From: Lachnospiraceae bacterium
GTDB lineage: Bacteria > Bacillota_A > Clostridia > Lachnospirales > Lachnospiraceae
Reading direction: 5' to 3'
Length of the DNA stretch: 64,000 nt
Assembly: GCA_021770615.1 (NCBI GenBank)
Contig: JAETQR010000006.1
Coordinates: 1 to 64,000, forward strand
Each line of letters starts with the position of its first letter. The stretch's first letter is position 1. The translations under genes were made by a program, and so were the position numbers. Below are positions 18,012-27,072 of this stretch, one piece after another. The notes under the pieces are model-generated. The model did no database searches, had not been told where the DNA came from, and was given only the letters and a program-made list of their open reading frames with translations.

Positions 18012-18413
18012 TTACCAGACGAATGCCAGAACTTCTCCGCCGACATTCTGCTTACGTGCCTCTTTATCTGTCAGCACGCCCTTGTTTGTCGAAATGATCG
18101 CAATACCAAGGCCGCCAAGAACCTTAGGAAGCTCATCGGTATTTGCGTACACGCGCAGACCCGGCTTCGAAATTCTCTTCAGACCAGAGATAATCTTTTC
18201 ATTCTTGTCTTTTCCATATTTTAATGTAATATGAATTGTCTTAAAACCATCTACATCGATCAAATCAAATTTTTTGATATAACCTTCCTTCAAAAGGATT
18301 TCTGCGATCGAAATCTTCATTTTAGAGGCAGGAACATCAACTGTATCATGTTTTGCAGTATTTGCATTACGGATTCTTGTAAGCATATCTGCAATCGGAT
18401 CACTCATTGTCAT
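18012..18413 (-). CDS. rpsH: Small ribosomal subunit protein uS8
   Basis: 133 residues starting [18 protein letters not shown], ending in the conserved [26 protein letters not shown] region. GGAGG is 8 nt before the first ATG, supporting the MTMSD start rather than the ATG two codons later. Confidence 0.98.
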   Translation of the reverse strand: MTMSDPIADMLTRIRNANTAKHDTVDVPASKMKISIAEILLKEGYIKKFDLIDVDGFKTIHITLKYGKDKNEKIISGLKRISKPGLRVYANTDELPKVLGGLGIAIISTNKGVLTDKEARKQNVGGEVLAFVW

Positions 18414-18466
18414 TTAATTTTCCTCCTTACTTGATCATGCTACTCACTAAACGAGCTTACCCGCTT

Positions 18467-18652
18467 TTACCAACTCGCCTTTTTGACACCCGGAATCTGT
18501 CCCTTATATGCTAACTCACGGAAACAGATCCTGCAAATTCCGTATTTTCTCAAGTAAGCATGTGGACGACCACAGATTTTACAACGGCTGTATTCTCTCG
18601 TGGAAAATTTAGCCGGACGCTGCTGTTTAATCTTCATAGACTTTTTAGCCAT
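18467..18652 (-). CDS. rpsZ: Small ribosomal subunit protein uS14, zinc type
   Basis: 61 residues with two C-x2-C pairs (CKICGRPH and CRICFREL), the short zinc-binding S14 typical of Firmicutes. GGAGGG upstream. Lies between rplE and rpsH. Confidence 0.97.
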   Translation of the reverse strand: MAKKSMKIKQQRPAKFSTREYSRCKICGRPHAYLRKYGICRICFRELAYKGQIPGVKKASW

Positions 18653-18667
18653 GAAAAACCCTCCTAA

Positions 18668-19207
18668 CTATTTCTTGAACGGCATACCAAACTGTGCCAA
18701 TAATTCACGTGCTTCTTCGTCCGTATGAGCAGTAGTAACAAAAATTACATCCATACCTCTTACTTTGTCTACCTTATCATACTCGATTTCCGGGAAAATC
18801 AACTGCTCTTTGATACCTAAAGCATAATTTCCACGGCCGTCAAATGCATTCGGATTTACACCTCTGAAGTCACGCACACGCGGCAGTGCAAGGTTGATCA
18901 AACGATCTACAAACTCATACATCTTTTCGCCACGAAGAGTCACCTTACATCCGATCGGCTGACCTTCACGAAGTTTAAAATTCGCTACGGATTTCTTAGC
19001 TCTTGTTACCACAGCCTTCTGTCCTGTGATGATCTCAAGATCACTGATCGCTGTGTCGAGAACCTTGGAATTCTCTTTTGCTTCACCAACGCCCATATTG
19101 ATAACAACCTTTTCGAGCTTTGGTACTTGCATTACATTTGCATATTCAAACTTTTTCTGCATACTCGGAACGATCTCGTTTAAGTATGTCTCTTTTAATC
19201 TACTCAC
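18668..19207 (-). CDS. rplE: Large ribosomal subunit protein uL5
   Basis: 179 residues; binds 5S rRNA and contacts the P-site tRNA. Motifs [16 protein letters not shown] and [19 protein letters not shown]. Start codon is GTG, 8 nt after GGAGG. Confidence 0.98.
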   Translation of the reverse strand: MSRLKETYLNEIVPSMQKKFEYANVMQVPKLEKVVINMGVGEAKENSKVLDTAISDLEIITGQKAVVTRAKKSVANFKLREGQPIGCKVTLRGEKMYEFVDRLINLALPRVRDFRGVNPNAFDGRGNYALGIKEQLIFPEIEYDKVDKVRGMDVIFVTTAHTDEEARELLAQFGMPFKK

Positions 19208-19228
19208 CTAAAGTACCTCCTCTCAAAA

Positions 19229-19537
19229 TTAGTCAATCTCTGCGCCAGTTGCTTTTGCGTAACGTACTTTTTTCTTTCCGTCCTCCACTTTGAATCCGAT
19301 TCTGGAAACCTTTCCGTCTACAACATACATTACATTAGAAACATCAAATGCAGCTTCCTCTTCTATGATTCCGCCCTTGGCATTTGACTGGTTCGGCTTC
19401 ACATGCTTTTTCACAATGTTGACGCCTTCTACCTTTACTTTTCCGTTCTTTACTTCAAGAACTTTTCCTTCTTTACCTTTATCTACACCGGCAATAACGC
19501 GAACGGTATCACCTTTTTTAATCTTTGATGTTGCCAC
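19229..19537 (-). CDS. rplX: Large ribosomal subunit protein uL24
   Basis: 102 residues with the N-terminal KOW motif (KGDTVRVIAGVDKGKEGKVL). GTG start at 19537, 10 nt after AGGAGG. Between rplN and rplE. Confidence 0.98.
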   Translation of the reverse strand: MATSKIKKGDTVRVIAGVDKGKEGKVLEVKNGKVKVEGVNIVKKHVKPNQSNAKGGIIEEEAAFDVSNVMYVVDGKVSRIGFKVEDGKKKVRYAKATGAEID

Positions 19538-19552
19538 TTCAGGGACACCTCC

Positions 19553-19921
19553 TTATAATACTTCTGGTGCTAAAGAAACAATCTTCATAAATTGTTTGTC
19601 TCTTAATTCTCTAGCTACAGGTCCAAAAATACGGGTTCCCCTTGGGGTCTTGTCATCTTTTATGATAACTGCCGCATTTTCATCAAAACGAATATAGGAA
19701 CCATCTGGACGACGGATCTCTTTCACTGTACGAACAACAACAGCTTTTACTACGTCTCCCTTTTTGACAACTCCACCTGGTGTTGCATCTTTGACCGTAG
19801 CAACGATAATATCGCCCACTGCTGCATATCTCCTGACAGAGCCTCCGAGAACACGGATACAAAGTAATTCTTTGGCACCGGTGTTGTCAGCGACTTTAAG
19901 TCTCGTTTCCTGCTGTACCAT
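19553..19921 (-). CDS. rplN: Large ribosomal subunit protein uL14
   Basis: 122 residues from [19 protein letters not shown]. The ATG four codons upstream (19933) contains the GGAGG used by this start, so 19921 is chosen. C-terminus ([12 protein letters not shown]) is typical. Confidence 0.97.
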   Translation of the reverse strand: MVQQETRLKVADNTGAKELLCIRVLGGSVRRYAAVGDIIVATVKDATPGGVVKKGDVVKAVVVRTVKEIRRPDGSYIRFDENAAVIIKDDKTPRGTRIFGPVARELRDKQFMKIVSLAPEVL

Positions 19922-19967
19922 AATAACCTCCATTCCTGCACATGGCTCCCGCCACGTGACATTTCCT

Positions 19968-20059
19968 TGAGCATAAATCTTTTATCTGGCTAAAGCCAAA
20001 CGTTTTATCTGGCCGAAGCGAAACGCTTTATTTCGCCGAAGCCAAATGTCTTATCTGGC
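19968..20059 (-). repeat. Four tandem 23-bp repeats starting in the rpsQ stop region
   Basis: On the minus strand the last codons of rpsQ (GCC AGA TAA) begin unit 1, GCCAGATAAGACATTTGGCT+TCG. It is followed without gaps by GCGAAATAAAGCGTTTCGCT+TCG, GCCAGATAAAACGTTTGGCT+TTA and a decayed GCCAGATAAAAGATTTATGC+TCA. Unit junctions form small hairpins, two of them with C(TTCG)G loops. The array fills the rpsQ-rplN spacer. Confidence 0.9.
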
Positions 20060-20305
20060 TTTTTCGATAATCTCAACAAGTCTCCATCTCTTATCCTTGG
20101 ACAATGGCCTTGTTTCCATTACTTTTACTCTGTCACCGATGTTACATTCATTCTGCTCATCATGAGCTTTTAATTTATAGGTTCTCTTTACGATCTTACC
20201 ATAAAGTGGATGTTTTACGTTGTCTACAACTGCCACAACGATCGTCTTATCCATCTTATTACTTACAACCTTACCTGTACGAGTTTTTCTAAGATTTCTC
20301 TCCAC
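20051..20305 (-). CDS. rpsQ: Small ribosomal subunit protein uS17
   Basis: 84 residues ([40 protein letters not shown]). GTG start 8 nt after GGAGG. Its final codons are the first unit of the tandem repeat 19968-20059. Confidence 0.97.
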   Translation of the reverse strand: MERNLRKTRTGKVVSNKMDKTIVVAVVDNVKHPLYGKIVKRTYKLKAHDEQNECNIGDRVKVMETRPLSKDKRWRLVEIIEKAR

Positions 20306-20331
20306 AACAAAATCCTCCTTTCCTAACCATT

Positions 20332-20541
20332 CTAATTAGCAGCTTTCTGTTCCATAGTCATTGCCGTCTGAATACGGGCAATATTCCGTCTGACTTCTTT
20401 GATTCTGCTTGTATTGTCAAGTTGGTTTGTTGCGTTCTGGAATCTCAAATTAAAAAGTTCCTTCTTAGCAGCTACTAACTCGTCATTTAATTCAGCAAGT
20501 GATTTACCATCTAAACTATTCATGAATTCTCTACTTTTCAC
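20332..20541 (-). CDS. rpmC: Large ribosomal subunit protein uL29
   Basis: 69 residues ending [18 protein letters not shown] then KAAN; core [20 protein letters not shown]. The start is a GTG at 20541 (reading (M)KSREFMNSL), 8 nt after AGGAGG. The GTG three codons earlier overlaps the binding site. Starts inside the end of rplP (11-base overlap). Confidence 0.95.
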   Translation of the reverse strand: MKSREFMNSLDGKSLAELNDELVAAKKELFNLRFQNATNQLDNTSRIKEVRRNIARIQTAMTMEQKAAN

Positions 20542-20968
20542 TGCCCGCACCTCCTTCTAAGTCTGCACGAGAAACGATCTTACATTTTACCGGCAGTTTG
20601 TGTGTCGCAAGACGAAGAGCCTCTCTTGCCACTTCTTCCGGTACACCGGCGATCTCAAACATAACACGTCCCGGTTTCACTACTGCAACCCAGTACTCCA
20701 GCGCACCTTTACCTTTACCCATTCGGGTTTCAGCAGGCGTCTTTGTAACCGGCTTATCCGGAAAAATCTTGATCCAGACCTTACCACCACGTTTGATGTA
20801 ACGGGTCATGGCAACACGGGCTGCCTCTATCTGATTGGATTTGATCCAGGCTGGCTCTGTAGCAACGATACCGTATTCACCATAAGTGATCTTATTTCCA
20901 CGCAAAGCCTTACCTTTCATAGATCCACGAAATTGTTTACGACGTTTTACTCTCTTAGGCATTAACAT
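20531..20968 (-). CDS. rplP: Large ribosomal subunit protein uL16
   Basis: 145 residues starting [15 protein letters not shown], with [20 protein letters not shown] and the [14 protein letters not shown] motif near the peptidyl-transferase-facing loop. The ATG overlaps the rpsC stop (TAATG). Confidence 0.98.
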   Translation of the reverse strand: MLMPKRVKRRKQFRGSMKGKALRGNKITYGEYGIVATEPAWIKSNQIEAARVAMTRYIKRGGKVWIKIFPDKPVTKTPAETRMGKGKGALEYWVAVVKPGRVMFEIAGVPEEVAREALRLATHKLPVKCKIVSRADLEGGAGSEK

Positions 20969-21666
20969 TATTTATCGCTCCCTTCCTTTGAACTAGCTTT
21001 AGCTGGTGAAGCGTCTTTCGATGATTTTCCACCTTTGGTTGGAAGTACTTCCCCATGATAAATCCATGTCTTGACACCGATCTTACCATAAGTTGTATTT
21101 GCTTCTGCAAATCCGTAGTCAATATCTGCACGAAGTGTCTGAAGCGGAATATTTCCTTCGCTGTAGAACTCAGTACGGGCCATATCGGCACCGCCAAGAC
21201 GTCCTGAACATGCTGTCTTAATACCCTGTGCTCCGGCTTTCATCGCTCTGCCCATGCAGGATTTCATTGCACGACGGAAAGAAATACGGTTCTCAAGCTG
21301 AGTGGCGATATTTTCAGCCACAAGCTGTGCATCGCTGTCCGGTTTCTTTACTTCTTTGATATCAACAAGAATCTTCTTCTCAGAGAATTTTGCTAACTCA
21401 CCTTTTAATTTCTCGATCTCTGCTCCGCCTTTTCCGATCACTACACCAGGCTTCGCTGTATATACGATAACTTTTACGCGTTCGCTCGTTCTCTCGATCT
21501 CAATCTTGGAGATCCCTGCATGATACAGTTTTTTCTTCAGGAACTCACGAATTTTATAATCTTCCACAAGACTATCGGCAAAATCTTCCGGCTCTGCAAA
21601 CCATCTGGACTCCCAGTCTTTGATCACACCGACTCTTAAACCATGAGGATTAACTTTTTGTCCCAT
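20968..21666 (-). CDS. rpsC: Small ribosomal subunit protein uS3
   Basis: 232 residues from [20 protein letters not shown] with the KH domain motif [16 protein letters not shown] and a C-terminal lysine/serine-rich tail. The frame is open nine codons upstream, but GGAG lies just before 21666 and the MGQKVNP start is universal. Confidence 0.98.
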   Translation of the reverse strand: MGQKVNPHGLRVGVIKDWESRWFAEPEDFADSLVEDYKIREFLKKKLYHAGISKIEIERTSERVKVIVYTAKPGVVIGKGGAEIEKLKGELAKFSEKKILVDIKEVKKPDSDAQLVAENIATQLENRISFRRAMKSCMGRAMKAGAQGIKTACSGRLGGADMARTEFYSEGNIPLQTLRADIDYGFAEANTTYGKIGVKTWIYHGEVLPTKGGKSSKDASPAKASSKEGSDK

Positions 21667-21682
21667 TGTTACTCTCCTTTCA

Positions 21683-22069
21683 CTATCTCTCATTCAAGAT
21701 GACTGTAATATGACTCATTCTCTTTTCGATCCTGTAAGCCATACCACGAGCTCTTGGGCGAATTCTCTTCATAGTCGTTGCTTTGTTTGCGAAGCACTCT
21801 TCTACATAGAGATTTTCCGGATTCATTCCATTATTATTTTCAGCATTTGCAACTGCCGATTTTAAAAGCTTCTCAATTACAGATGACGCATATCTGGGGT
21901 TATATGCCAAAATACCAAGCGCCGTCTGCACATCTTTGCCACGGATCGCATCCAGTACAAATCCTGCCTTCTGGGCAGAGATTCTTGCATATGACAGCTT
22001 AGCGGATGGTCTGGTATCTTTATTTTGGTTTCTTTCTTTCTTGATCTGTGATCTATGTCCTTTAGCCAC
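21683..22069 (-). CDS. rplV: Large ribosomal subunit protein uL22
   Basis: 128 residues; core [20 protein letters not shown] and the exit-tunnel loop [22 protein letters not shown] start 8 nt after AGGAGG. Preceded by a hairpin-rich 135-nt spacer. Confidence 0.97.
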   Translation of the reverse strand: MAKGHRSQIKKERNQNKDTRPSAKLSYARISAQKAGFVLDAIRGKDVQTALGILAYNPRYASSVIEKLLKSAVANAENNNGMNPENLYVEECFANKATTMKRIRPRARGMAYRIEKRMSHITVILNER

Positions 22070-22149
22070 GGATGAAACCTCCTTTCAAAATTACAAGCTT
22101 ATATTAGTAACAAGTTCCAAAAGAACCTGCAAGGAATCTTACCTATGCA

Positions 22150-22204
22150 GCAAGTTCTGAAAGAACTTGCAAGGTGTTTTAACACTAGGTGTTTTAACAC
22201 CTTG
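22150..22204 (-). repeat. Hairpins abutting the rpsS stop codon
   Basis: 22170-22204 is an inverted repeat CAAGGTGTT/AACACCTTG built from two direct copies of GGTGTTTTAACAC; it touches the rpsS stop. 22150-22170 is a perfect 9-bp stem GCAAGTTCT/AGAACTTGC. A related AAGTTCC.GAACCTGC segment follows near 22112-22130. Confidence 0.7.
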
Positions 22205-22480
22205 TTATCTGCCTTTTTTCTCATCTTTACCATGTCCACGATATGTCCTTGTAGCAACAAACTCTCCGAGCTTGTGTCCTACCATGTCCTCAGTGATATA
22301 TACCGGCACATGCTTTCTTCCGTCATGGACTGCGATCGTATGGCCTACCATGCTTGGGAAGATCGTAGAACGACGTGACCATGTTTTGATTACCTGTTTA
22401 TCTCCGGATTCGTTCATGGCATCTATTTTCTTGAGAAGATGCGCATCAGCGAATGGTCCTTTTTTTAATGAACGAGCCAA
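22205..22480 (-). CDS. rpsS: Small ribosomal subunit protein uS19
   Basis: 91 residues ([40 protein letters not shown]). The start codon is TTG at 22480, 8 nt after GGAGG, unusual for a ribosomal protein. An ATG five bases upstream is out of frame. Followed by hairpins at 22150-22204. Confidence 0.96.
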   Translation of the reverse strand: MARSLKKGPFADAHLLKKIDAMNESGDKQVIKTWSRRSTIFPSMVGHTIAVHDGRKHVPVYITEDMVGHKLGEFVATRTYRGHGKDEKKGR

Positions 22481-22539
22481 TTCATTTACCTCCTTTATTT
22501 AGAAAAATGATTCAAAGCGCTGAAGTCTTACTTTGCTAA

Positions 22540-22596
22540 GGCAAAGCGCTTGCCTCAGCTACTTGCACTGTGCTTTTATTTCGCAAGCGCTTTGCC
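22540..22596 (-). repeat. Inverted copy of the rplB 3' end
   Basis: The last rplB codons (minus-strand GGCAAAGCGCTTGC, 22583-22596) recur as a perfect 14-bp inverted copy GCAAGCGCTTTGCC at 22540-22553 in the rplB-rpsS spacer. The mRNA can fold the rplB stop region into a long hairpin with a 29-nt loop. Confidence 0.75.
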
Positions 22597-23421
22597 GTCT
22601 CTTCTACGGATGATCATCTTATTCGACTGCTTATTTTTCTTTCTTGTCTTAAGACCAAGTGCAGGCTTGCCCCAAGGTGTACATGGACCCGGACGGCCGA
22701 TACCGGTCTTACCTTCACCACCACCATGTGGATGGTCATTCGGGTTCATAACAGAACCACGGACAGTCGGGCGGATACCCATATGACGTTTACGTCCTGC
22801 TTTTCCGATATTGATCAGGTTGTGCTCTGCATTTCCTACCTGACCGACCGTAGCACGACAGATGATCGGCACCATTCTCATTTCGCCGGAAGGCATACGA
22901 AGCGTCGCATATTTTCCTTCTTTCGCCATAAGCTGTGCGCTGTTTCCTGCTGAACGGACGAACTGTCCGCCATGTCCCGGATAAAGCTCGATATTGTGTA
23001 CCATTGTACCAACCGGGATATCTTTCAGTTCAAGACAGTTTCCTACTCTTGCCTCAGCAGTCTCACCATTCATCACCTGCTGGCCGACTTTCAGTCCTGC
23101 CGGTGCAAGGATGTATGCCTTTTCACCGTCTGCATAACAGATCAGTGCGATGTTTGCTGTACGGTTCGGATCATATTCGATACTCTTTACAACAGCCGGA
23201 ATACCATCTTTATTTCTCTTAAAGTCAATAATTCTATATTTTCTTCTAGAACCGCCTCCACGGTGTCTGACAGTGATCTTACCCTGTGCATTACGTCCCG
23301 CATTTTTATTCAGGGATACCGTAAGGGATTTCTCAGGAGTGGACTTTGTGATCTCTGCAAAATCCGAACCTGTCATCTGTCTTCTAGAAGGTGTATATGG
23401 GTTAAATGTTTTGATTCCCAT
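22576..23421 (-). CDS. rplB: Large ribosomal subunit protein uL2
   Basis: 281 residues with the peptidyl-transferase-associated motif [20 protein letters not shown] and N-terminal [22 protein letters not shown] before the ATG. Standard position between rplW and rpsS. Confidence 0.98.
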   Translation of the reverse strand: MGIKTFNPYTPSRRQMTGSDFAEITKSTPEKSLTVSLNKNAGRNAQGKITVRHRGGGSRRKYRIIDFKRNKDGIPAVVKSIEYDPNRTANIALICYADGEKAYILAPAGLKVGQQVMNGETAEARVGNCLELKDIPVGTMVHNIELYPGHGGQFVRSAGNSAQLMAKEGKYATLRMPSGEMRMVPIICRATVGQVGNAEHNLINIGKAGRKRHMGIRPTVRGSVMNPNDHPHGGGEGKTGIGRPGPCTPWGKPALGLKTRKKNKQSNKMIIRRRDGKALAK

Positions 23422-23448
23422 GAGTTACACTCCTTTCAAAAAAGCTTT

Positions 23449-23748
23449 TTATAATCCTTCAAAAATCTCGATGTCTGCGCTGTCCTCTGTCAGCTGGACG
23501 ATCGCTTTCTTTCTCTTTGCAGTCTTTCCTGTTGTCATTCCACGTCTGCGGTTCTTACCCTCACAGTTCATCGTGTTAACTTTGGCAACCTTTGTTCCTG
23601 CGAACATTTTCTCAACTGCCTCTTTGATCTGGGTCTTCGTTGCGTCTGTGTGTACATAAAATGTATATTTCTTATATTCCATTCCTGCCATGGACTTCTC
23701 TGTGATGACCGGCTTGGAAATAATGTCATAATATTTCAGATCTGCCAT
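23449..23748 (-). CDS. rplW: Large ribosomal subunit protein uL23
   Basis: 99 residues; ISKPVITEKSMAGMEYKKYT and VNTMNCEGKNRRRGMTTG are typical. Docking site for trigger factor and SRP at the tunnel exit. ATG overlaps the rplD stop (TAATG). Confidence 0.97.
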   Translation of the reverse strand: MADLKYYDIISKPVITEKSMAGMEYKKYTFYVHTDATKTQIKEAVEKMFAGTKVAKVNTMNCEGKNRRRGMTTGKTAKRKKAIVQLTEDSADIEIFEGL

Positions 23749-24368
23749 TATGCGTACACCTCCTCGATTGCTTCAACAGCACTCTTTGTCAAGATCACAT
23801 TGTCGTATTTCAGAATATCATATACGCTGATGGAATTTGCAAATACTCCTCTGGCTGTAGGAATGTTGCGGACAGAAAGTGTAACATTTTTTCCTTCTGC
23901 ATCAACAACAACCAGTGCTTTTTTCATATCAAGGCTGTTCAGAAGTGCCTGCATTGTTTTTGTCTTTGGAGCATCCATCTCCATTCCTTCAACGACGATC
24001 AGTTTGTTCTCACTTACCTTGGATGATAAAGCGGACCTCATCGCTGCCACTTTCTCTTTCTTATTCATCTTAAATGAATAATCTCTCGGTGTCGGAGCAA
24101 ATACAACTCCGCCGCCCTTCCACTGTGGAGCACGGATCGAACCCTGTCTTGCATGTCCGGTTCCCTTCTGTCTCCAAGGTTTTCTTCCACCGCCACGAAC
24201 CTCAGAACGCGTCTTCGCTTTCTGTGTTCCCTGACGTTTGTTAGCCAGCTGTAATACAACTGCCATATGAACCAAATGTTCATTTACCGGTGCAGCAAAG
24301 ACAGAATCATTTAATTCCATTTTTCCTGTTTCTTTGCCTTCCATATTGTAAACAGATACGCTTGCCAT
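23748..24368 (-). CDS. rplD: Large ribosomal subunit protein uL4
   Basis: 206 residues from MASVSVYNMEGKETGKM; the long tunnel loop RSEVRGGGRKPWRQKGTGHA is present. The ATG three codons upstream directly abuts AGGAGG, so 24368 (9 nt spacing) is preferred. In many bacteria L4 represses its own S10 operon; whether it acts on the leader at 25589-25913 is not known. Confidence 0.97.
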   Translation of the reverse strand: MASVSVYNMEGKETGKMELNDSVFAAPVNEHLVHMAVVLQLANKRQGTQKAKTRSEVRGGGRKPWRQKGTGHARQGSIRAPQWKGGGVVFAPTPRDYSFKMNKKEKVAAMRSALSSKVSENKLIVVEGMEMDAPKTKTMQALLNSLDMKKALVVVDAEGKNVTLSVRNIPTARGVFANSISVYDILKYDNVILTKSAVEAIEEVYA

Positions 24369-24392
24369 CTGTGTCATCCTCCTTTCCGAAAG

Positions 24393-25022
24393 TTATGCCT
24401 TTACGGATTCTTTGATTATAACGGTTGATTTCTTCGGTCCTGGAACTGCTCCCTTAACTAAGAGAAGGTTATTCTCGACATCCACTCTCACGATCTCGAG
24501 ATTCTGGATCGTTACCTTTACAGCACCCATCTGACCAGGCATTTTCTTGCCCTTAAATACTTTGCTCGGATCCGATGCGGAACCATTGGAACCAGCATGT
24601 CTATGGAATTTGGAGCCGTGACCCATCGGTCCTCTGGACTGTCCGTGGCGCTTGATCGCACCCTGGAATCCCTTACCTTTGCTCGTCGCCGTCACGTCGA
24701 TCTTGTCACCGGCCTCAAAGATATCTGCCTTGATTTCCTGTCCTAATTCAAACTCCTCTGCATTTTCAAACTTAAACTCTGTGAGAAATCTCTTATTCTC
24801 TACGCCTGCTTTTGCAAAGTGTCCCTGTCTCGGTTTGTTGACAAGCTTCTCGCGGATGTCGCCAAACCCAACCTGTACTGCACTGTATCCGTCTGTCTCT
24901 TCATTTTTGATCTGGGTTACATAGACCGGACCAGCCTCAAGCACAGTAACCGGTGTCAAAACACCGTCTTCGTTGAAAATCTGTGTCATTCCAACTTTTT
25001 TAGCTACGATAGCTTTCTTCAT
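24393..25022 (-). CDS. rplC: Large ribosomal subunit protein uL3
   Basis: 209 residues; [20 protein letters not shown] and the central [20 protein letters not shown] loop near the peptidyl-transferase centre. AGGAGG upstream. Separated from rpsJ by a 250-nt spacer. Confidence 0.98.
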   Translation of the reverse strand: MKKAIVAKKVGMTQIFNEDGVLTPVTVLEAGPVYVTQIKNEETDGYSAVQVGFGDIREKLVNKPRQGHFAKAGVENKRFLTEFKFENAEEFELGQEIKADIFEAGDKIDVTATSKGKGFQGAIKRHGQSRGPMGHGSKFHRHAGSNGSASDPSKVFKGKKMPGQMGAVKVTIQNLEIVRVDVENNLLLVKGAVPGPKKSTVIIKESVKA

Positions 25023-25239
25023 CTTCCTTACCTCCTAATTTCTACAGCGGATTGCTTTCATATCTCATACTCTTCGGACAGCGGAAAACAATCATCCTAG
25101 ATGGCCACATTCTGCCCGGAACCGGAGGGCATCGTGAACTTTTAGGACCGGGGGACTGTCTTACCACCCCGTGTGGTTTTTCTTTTCTATTAAATAATGA
25201 ACAGATTCGTTCAGTATTTTTTCCTCTAAGTCTGCGCCA
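25023..25239 (-). other. rpsJ-rplC spacer, no gene seen
   Basis: rpsJ and rplC are usually a few bases apart; here they are 251 nt apart. Apart from the hairpin repeat at 25240-25272 and the rplC binding site, I see no coding sequence, terminator or known leader here. Confidence 0.5.
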
Positions 25240-25272
25240 GCAAACTTGCAATGGCTCGGCGCAGCCGAGACT
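25240..25272 (-). repeat. 33-nt hairpin repeat after rpsJ, copy 2
   Basis: Plus-strand GCAAACTTGCAAT then GGCTCGGCGCAGCCGAGACT, ending one base before the rpsJ stop. Same position relative to a stop codon, and 30 of 33 identity, as 17978-18010. Stem bases differ in a compensated way. Confidence 0.8.
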
Positions 25273-25273
25273 A

Positions 25274-25588
25274 TTATTTCATCTTAATATCGATTGCAAC
25301 ACCAGCAGGCATCTCCAAACGGGACAATGCGTCTACCGTCTTCTGTGATGGTTTCAGAACATCGATCAGTCTCTTGTGCGTTCTCTGCTCAAACTGCTCT
25401 CTGGAGTCTTTGTACTTGTGTACCGCACGAAGAATCGTAACAACTTCCTTCTTAGTAGGAAGAGGTACCGGACCACTCACCTTTGCTCCTGTTTTTTTCA
25501 CCGTCTCGATCAGCTTTGATGCTGCAAAATCGATCAACTGATGATCGTATGCTTTTAAAATGATTCTCATTGTCTGTTGACTTGCCAT
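25274..25588 (-). CDS. rpsJ: Small ribosomal subunit protein uS10
   Basis: 104 residues ([39 protein letters not shown]), also known as NusE. First gene of the S10 operon, behind a promoter and a leader of over 300 nt. AGGAGG is 11 nt before the ATG, a rather long spacing. Confidence 0.97.
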   Translation of the reverse strand: MASQQTMRIILKAYDHQLIDFAASKLIETVKKTGAKVSGPVPLPTKKEVVTILRAVHKYKDSREQFEQRTHKRLIDVLKPSQKTVDALSRLEMPAGVAIDIKMK

Positions 25589-25913
25589 AAAAAAAGCCGC
25601 CTCCTTTTCGTACTTATGTTATAATGATAGTACGACAAGTGGTGACTGTACACTCATCCGTGTGTGTCGTTCCGGTTCACATAAAATTGCCATCCTCGGA
25701 TGGCATCCCGCTTGCATGCAGGTGATACACACGTTTATCTGCTCTCTGGCAGAAACTATGGTTCGTACAGTGACTTGCCGTCAGGTTTACCGACCTTCCC
25801 AAATACAATGTTCCGGTCTCTTGACATTCGCTCCACGGAAAACCCATCCGCAAACTTCAAGGAAGTTCACTGCGATGGCAACCTCACGCTTCTTCGCTAT
25901 CAATGTCACAGCA
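25589..25913 (-). promoter_or_regulatory. Long structured leader of the S10 operon
   Basis: About 320 nt of transcribed but apparently non-coding sequence precede rpsJ. It contains a strong stem TGCCATCC-GA-GGATGGCA (about 25689-25706) and other GC-rich segments, unlike the AT-rich intergenic DNA around it. S10 leaders used for ribosomal autoregulation occur in this position in several phyla. I cannot assign it to a known leader class by eye. Confidence 0.6.
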
Positions 25914-25919
25914 ATAGCC

Positions 25920-25948
25920 ATTATACACCATCTTTTCTGGAAATGCAA
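25920..25948 (-). promoter_or_regulatory. Sigma-A promoter of the S10-spc operon
   Basis: Minus-strand TTGCAT (25943-25948), 17 nt, perfect TATAAT (25920-25925). It lies just after the end of the CAP-domain gene and drives the long leader and the ribosomal block. Transcription should start near 25913. Confidence 0.88.
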
Positions 25949-25985
25949 GGAAAATTTTAAAAATTTAGCTTATATATTTTTTTAC

Positions 25986-27050
25986 TTACTTCTTGTCACT
26001 GGATAACACGATTTCAATCACTCCTTCAGAGGCACCACGGGCAACAAAAGTCACACTATCTGCTTTCTTATAGCCATCCGGAGCAGATGTTTCTATTATT
26101 TTATATGTTTTTCCAATAATAAAAGTATCTAACTCAAAAATATGATAATTATTGCTTTTTTCTTTTTTAACAGCAGTTCTATATACTTCATTTCCAGCAT
26201 CATCGATAATTCTTATTACCGAACCACAAATCTCTTCTCCAGTCGTGTTATCAATTCTTCTAACTTTTAACAGTGGTGTTTCAGTGCGCCAGTTTTCTAT
26301 TGAGGATAAGGAGCTAGAAGTAAAAACAGAAGTCCATACTGCCCTCTCATCATCGAATGCGATCGCACCACATTGAAGGTCGCTGCGCATCATAGCTCTA
26401 TAATGCATCGAAGAATTGACCCATGATTCAATGGCCTTTTTCGGTGAACTAGTTCCCTTACACATATTTTCCCACCCCCAGCTACCAAGAAACACCCCAT
26501 CTATAGAAAAATGCTCATCCCATCTGTTATCAAAATTCCGATGTCCATCAAATCCATCTTTCTCTACTCGTATAACAGCTATTTTGTATAGTTCCTCCGA
26601 CCATTCAAGTTCCTTTTGCCCCGCTTTTTTTCTTTCTGCATTTTGAAGTTCAAATGCTTCCTGGGCTTTCTGTTTTTCATTCCCCCACACATCGATACTG
26701 AACCAGAGTGTACTCGTCTTTATTTTTCCAGATGCCATCTTCTTTTTTACTTTTACATTAACCATGGCACTGCCAGTCCTTTTCCCGGTCACTTTTACAC
26801 AATACTTTTTTCCACCGTTTGCCTTTGCCACCTTTACACTGGCTACAGACTTATTACTGGTTTTGGCAGTTAGTCTCGTTAATGTCGTTTTTCCTTTTTT
26901 CTTTTTAACCGTATAAATGGTTTTCGTTTTTCCCTTTTGTACTTCTGGAGCAATCCGTATCGTCTTTGCATTACTCACAACAGCTCCGGCACCAGTCAAT
27001 AATATTCCCATTGCAAGTACAACTATAAAGTTTCTGATTATTCTTTTCAT
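25986..27050 (-). CDS. Secreted CAP-domain protein with Ig-like and SpaA-like modules
   Basis: 354 residues. The signal peptide (about 1-28) is followed by a lysine-rich Ig-like/BIG2-type module (about 30-120) related to those at the N-termini of the 48580 and 50949 proteins. A CAP/SCP domain follows (about 130-250; LQNAERKKAGQKELEWSEEL, DGHRNFDNRW, WENMCKGTSSPKKAIESW, NSSMHYRAMM). A C-terminal prealbumin-like SpaA/Cna-B module has the usual YKIIETSAPDGYKKADSV end. No sortase signal is present. CAP domains of this type in Firmicutes are extracellular with varied or unknown function. It is read from the promoter at 27229-27257 behind a 170-nt leader with a small ORF. Confidence 0.85.
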   Translation of the reverse strand: MKRIIRNFIVVLAMGILLTGAGAVVSNAKTIRIAPEVQKGKTKTIYTVKKKKGKTTLTRLTAKTSNKSVASVKVAKANGGKKYCVKVTGKRTGSAMVNVKVKKKMASGKIKTSTLWFSIDVWGNEKQKAQEAFELQNAERKKAGQKELEWSEELYKIAVIRVEKDGFDGHRNFDNRWDEHFSIDGVFLGSWGWENMCKGTSSPKKAIESWVNSSMHYRAMMRSDLQCGAIAFDDERAVWTSVFTSSSLSSIENWRTETPLLKVRRIDNTTGEEICGSVIRIIDDAGNEVYRTAVKKEKSNNYHIFELDTFIIGKTYKIIETSAPDGYKKADSVTFVARGASEGVIEIVLSSDKK

Positions 27051-27072
27051 TTCGACCGCTCCCTTACTTATT

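Noticed and set aside
25160..25190. Plus-strand terminator in the rpsJ-rplC spacer
   Set aside because: Stem of only 5 bp before the T-tract and no plus-strand gene upstream; likely chance.
25677..25847. 56-codon minus-strand ORF in the S10 leader starting MGFPWSECQETG
   Set aside because: No convincing binding site, cysteine-rich composition unlike a small protein, and it lies wholly in the structured leader; treated as non-coding leader RNA.
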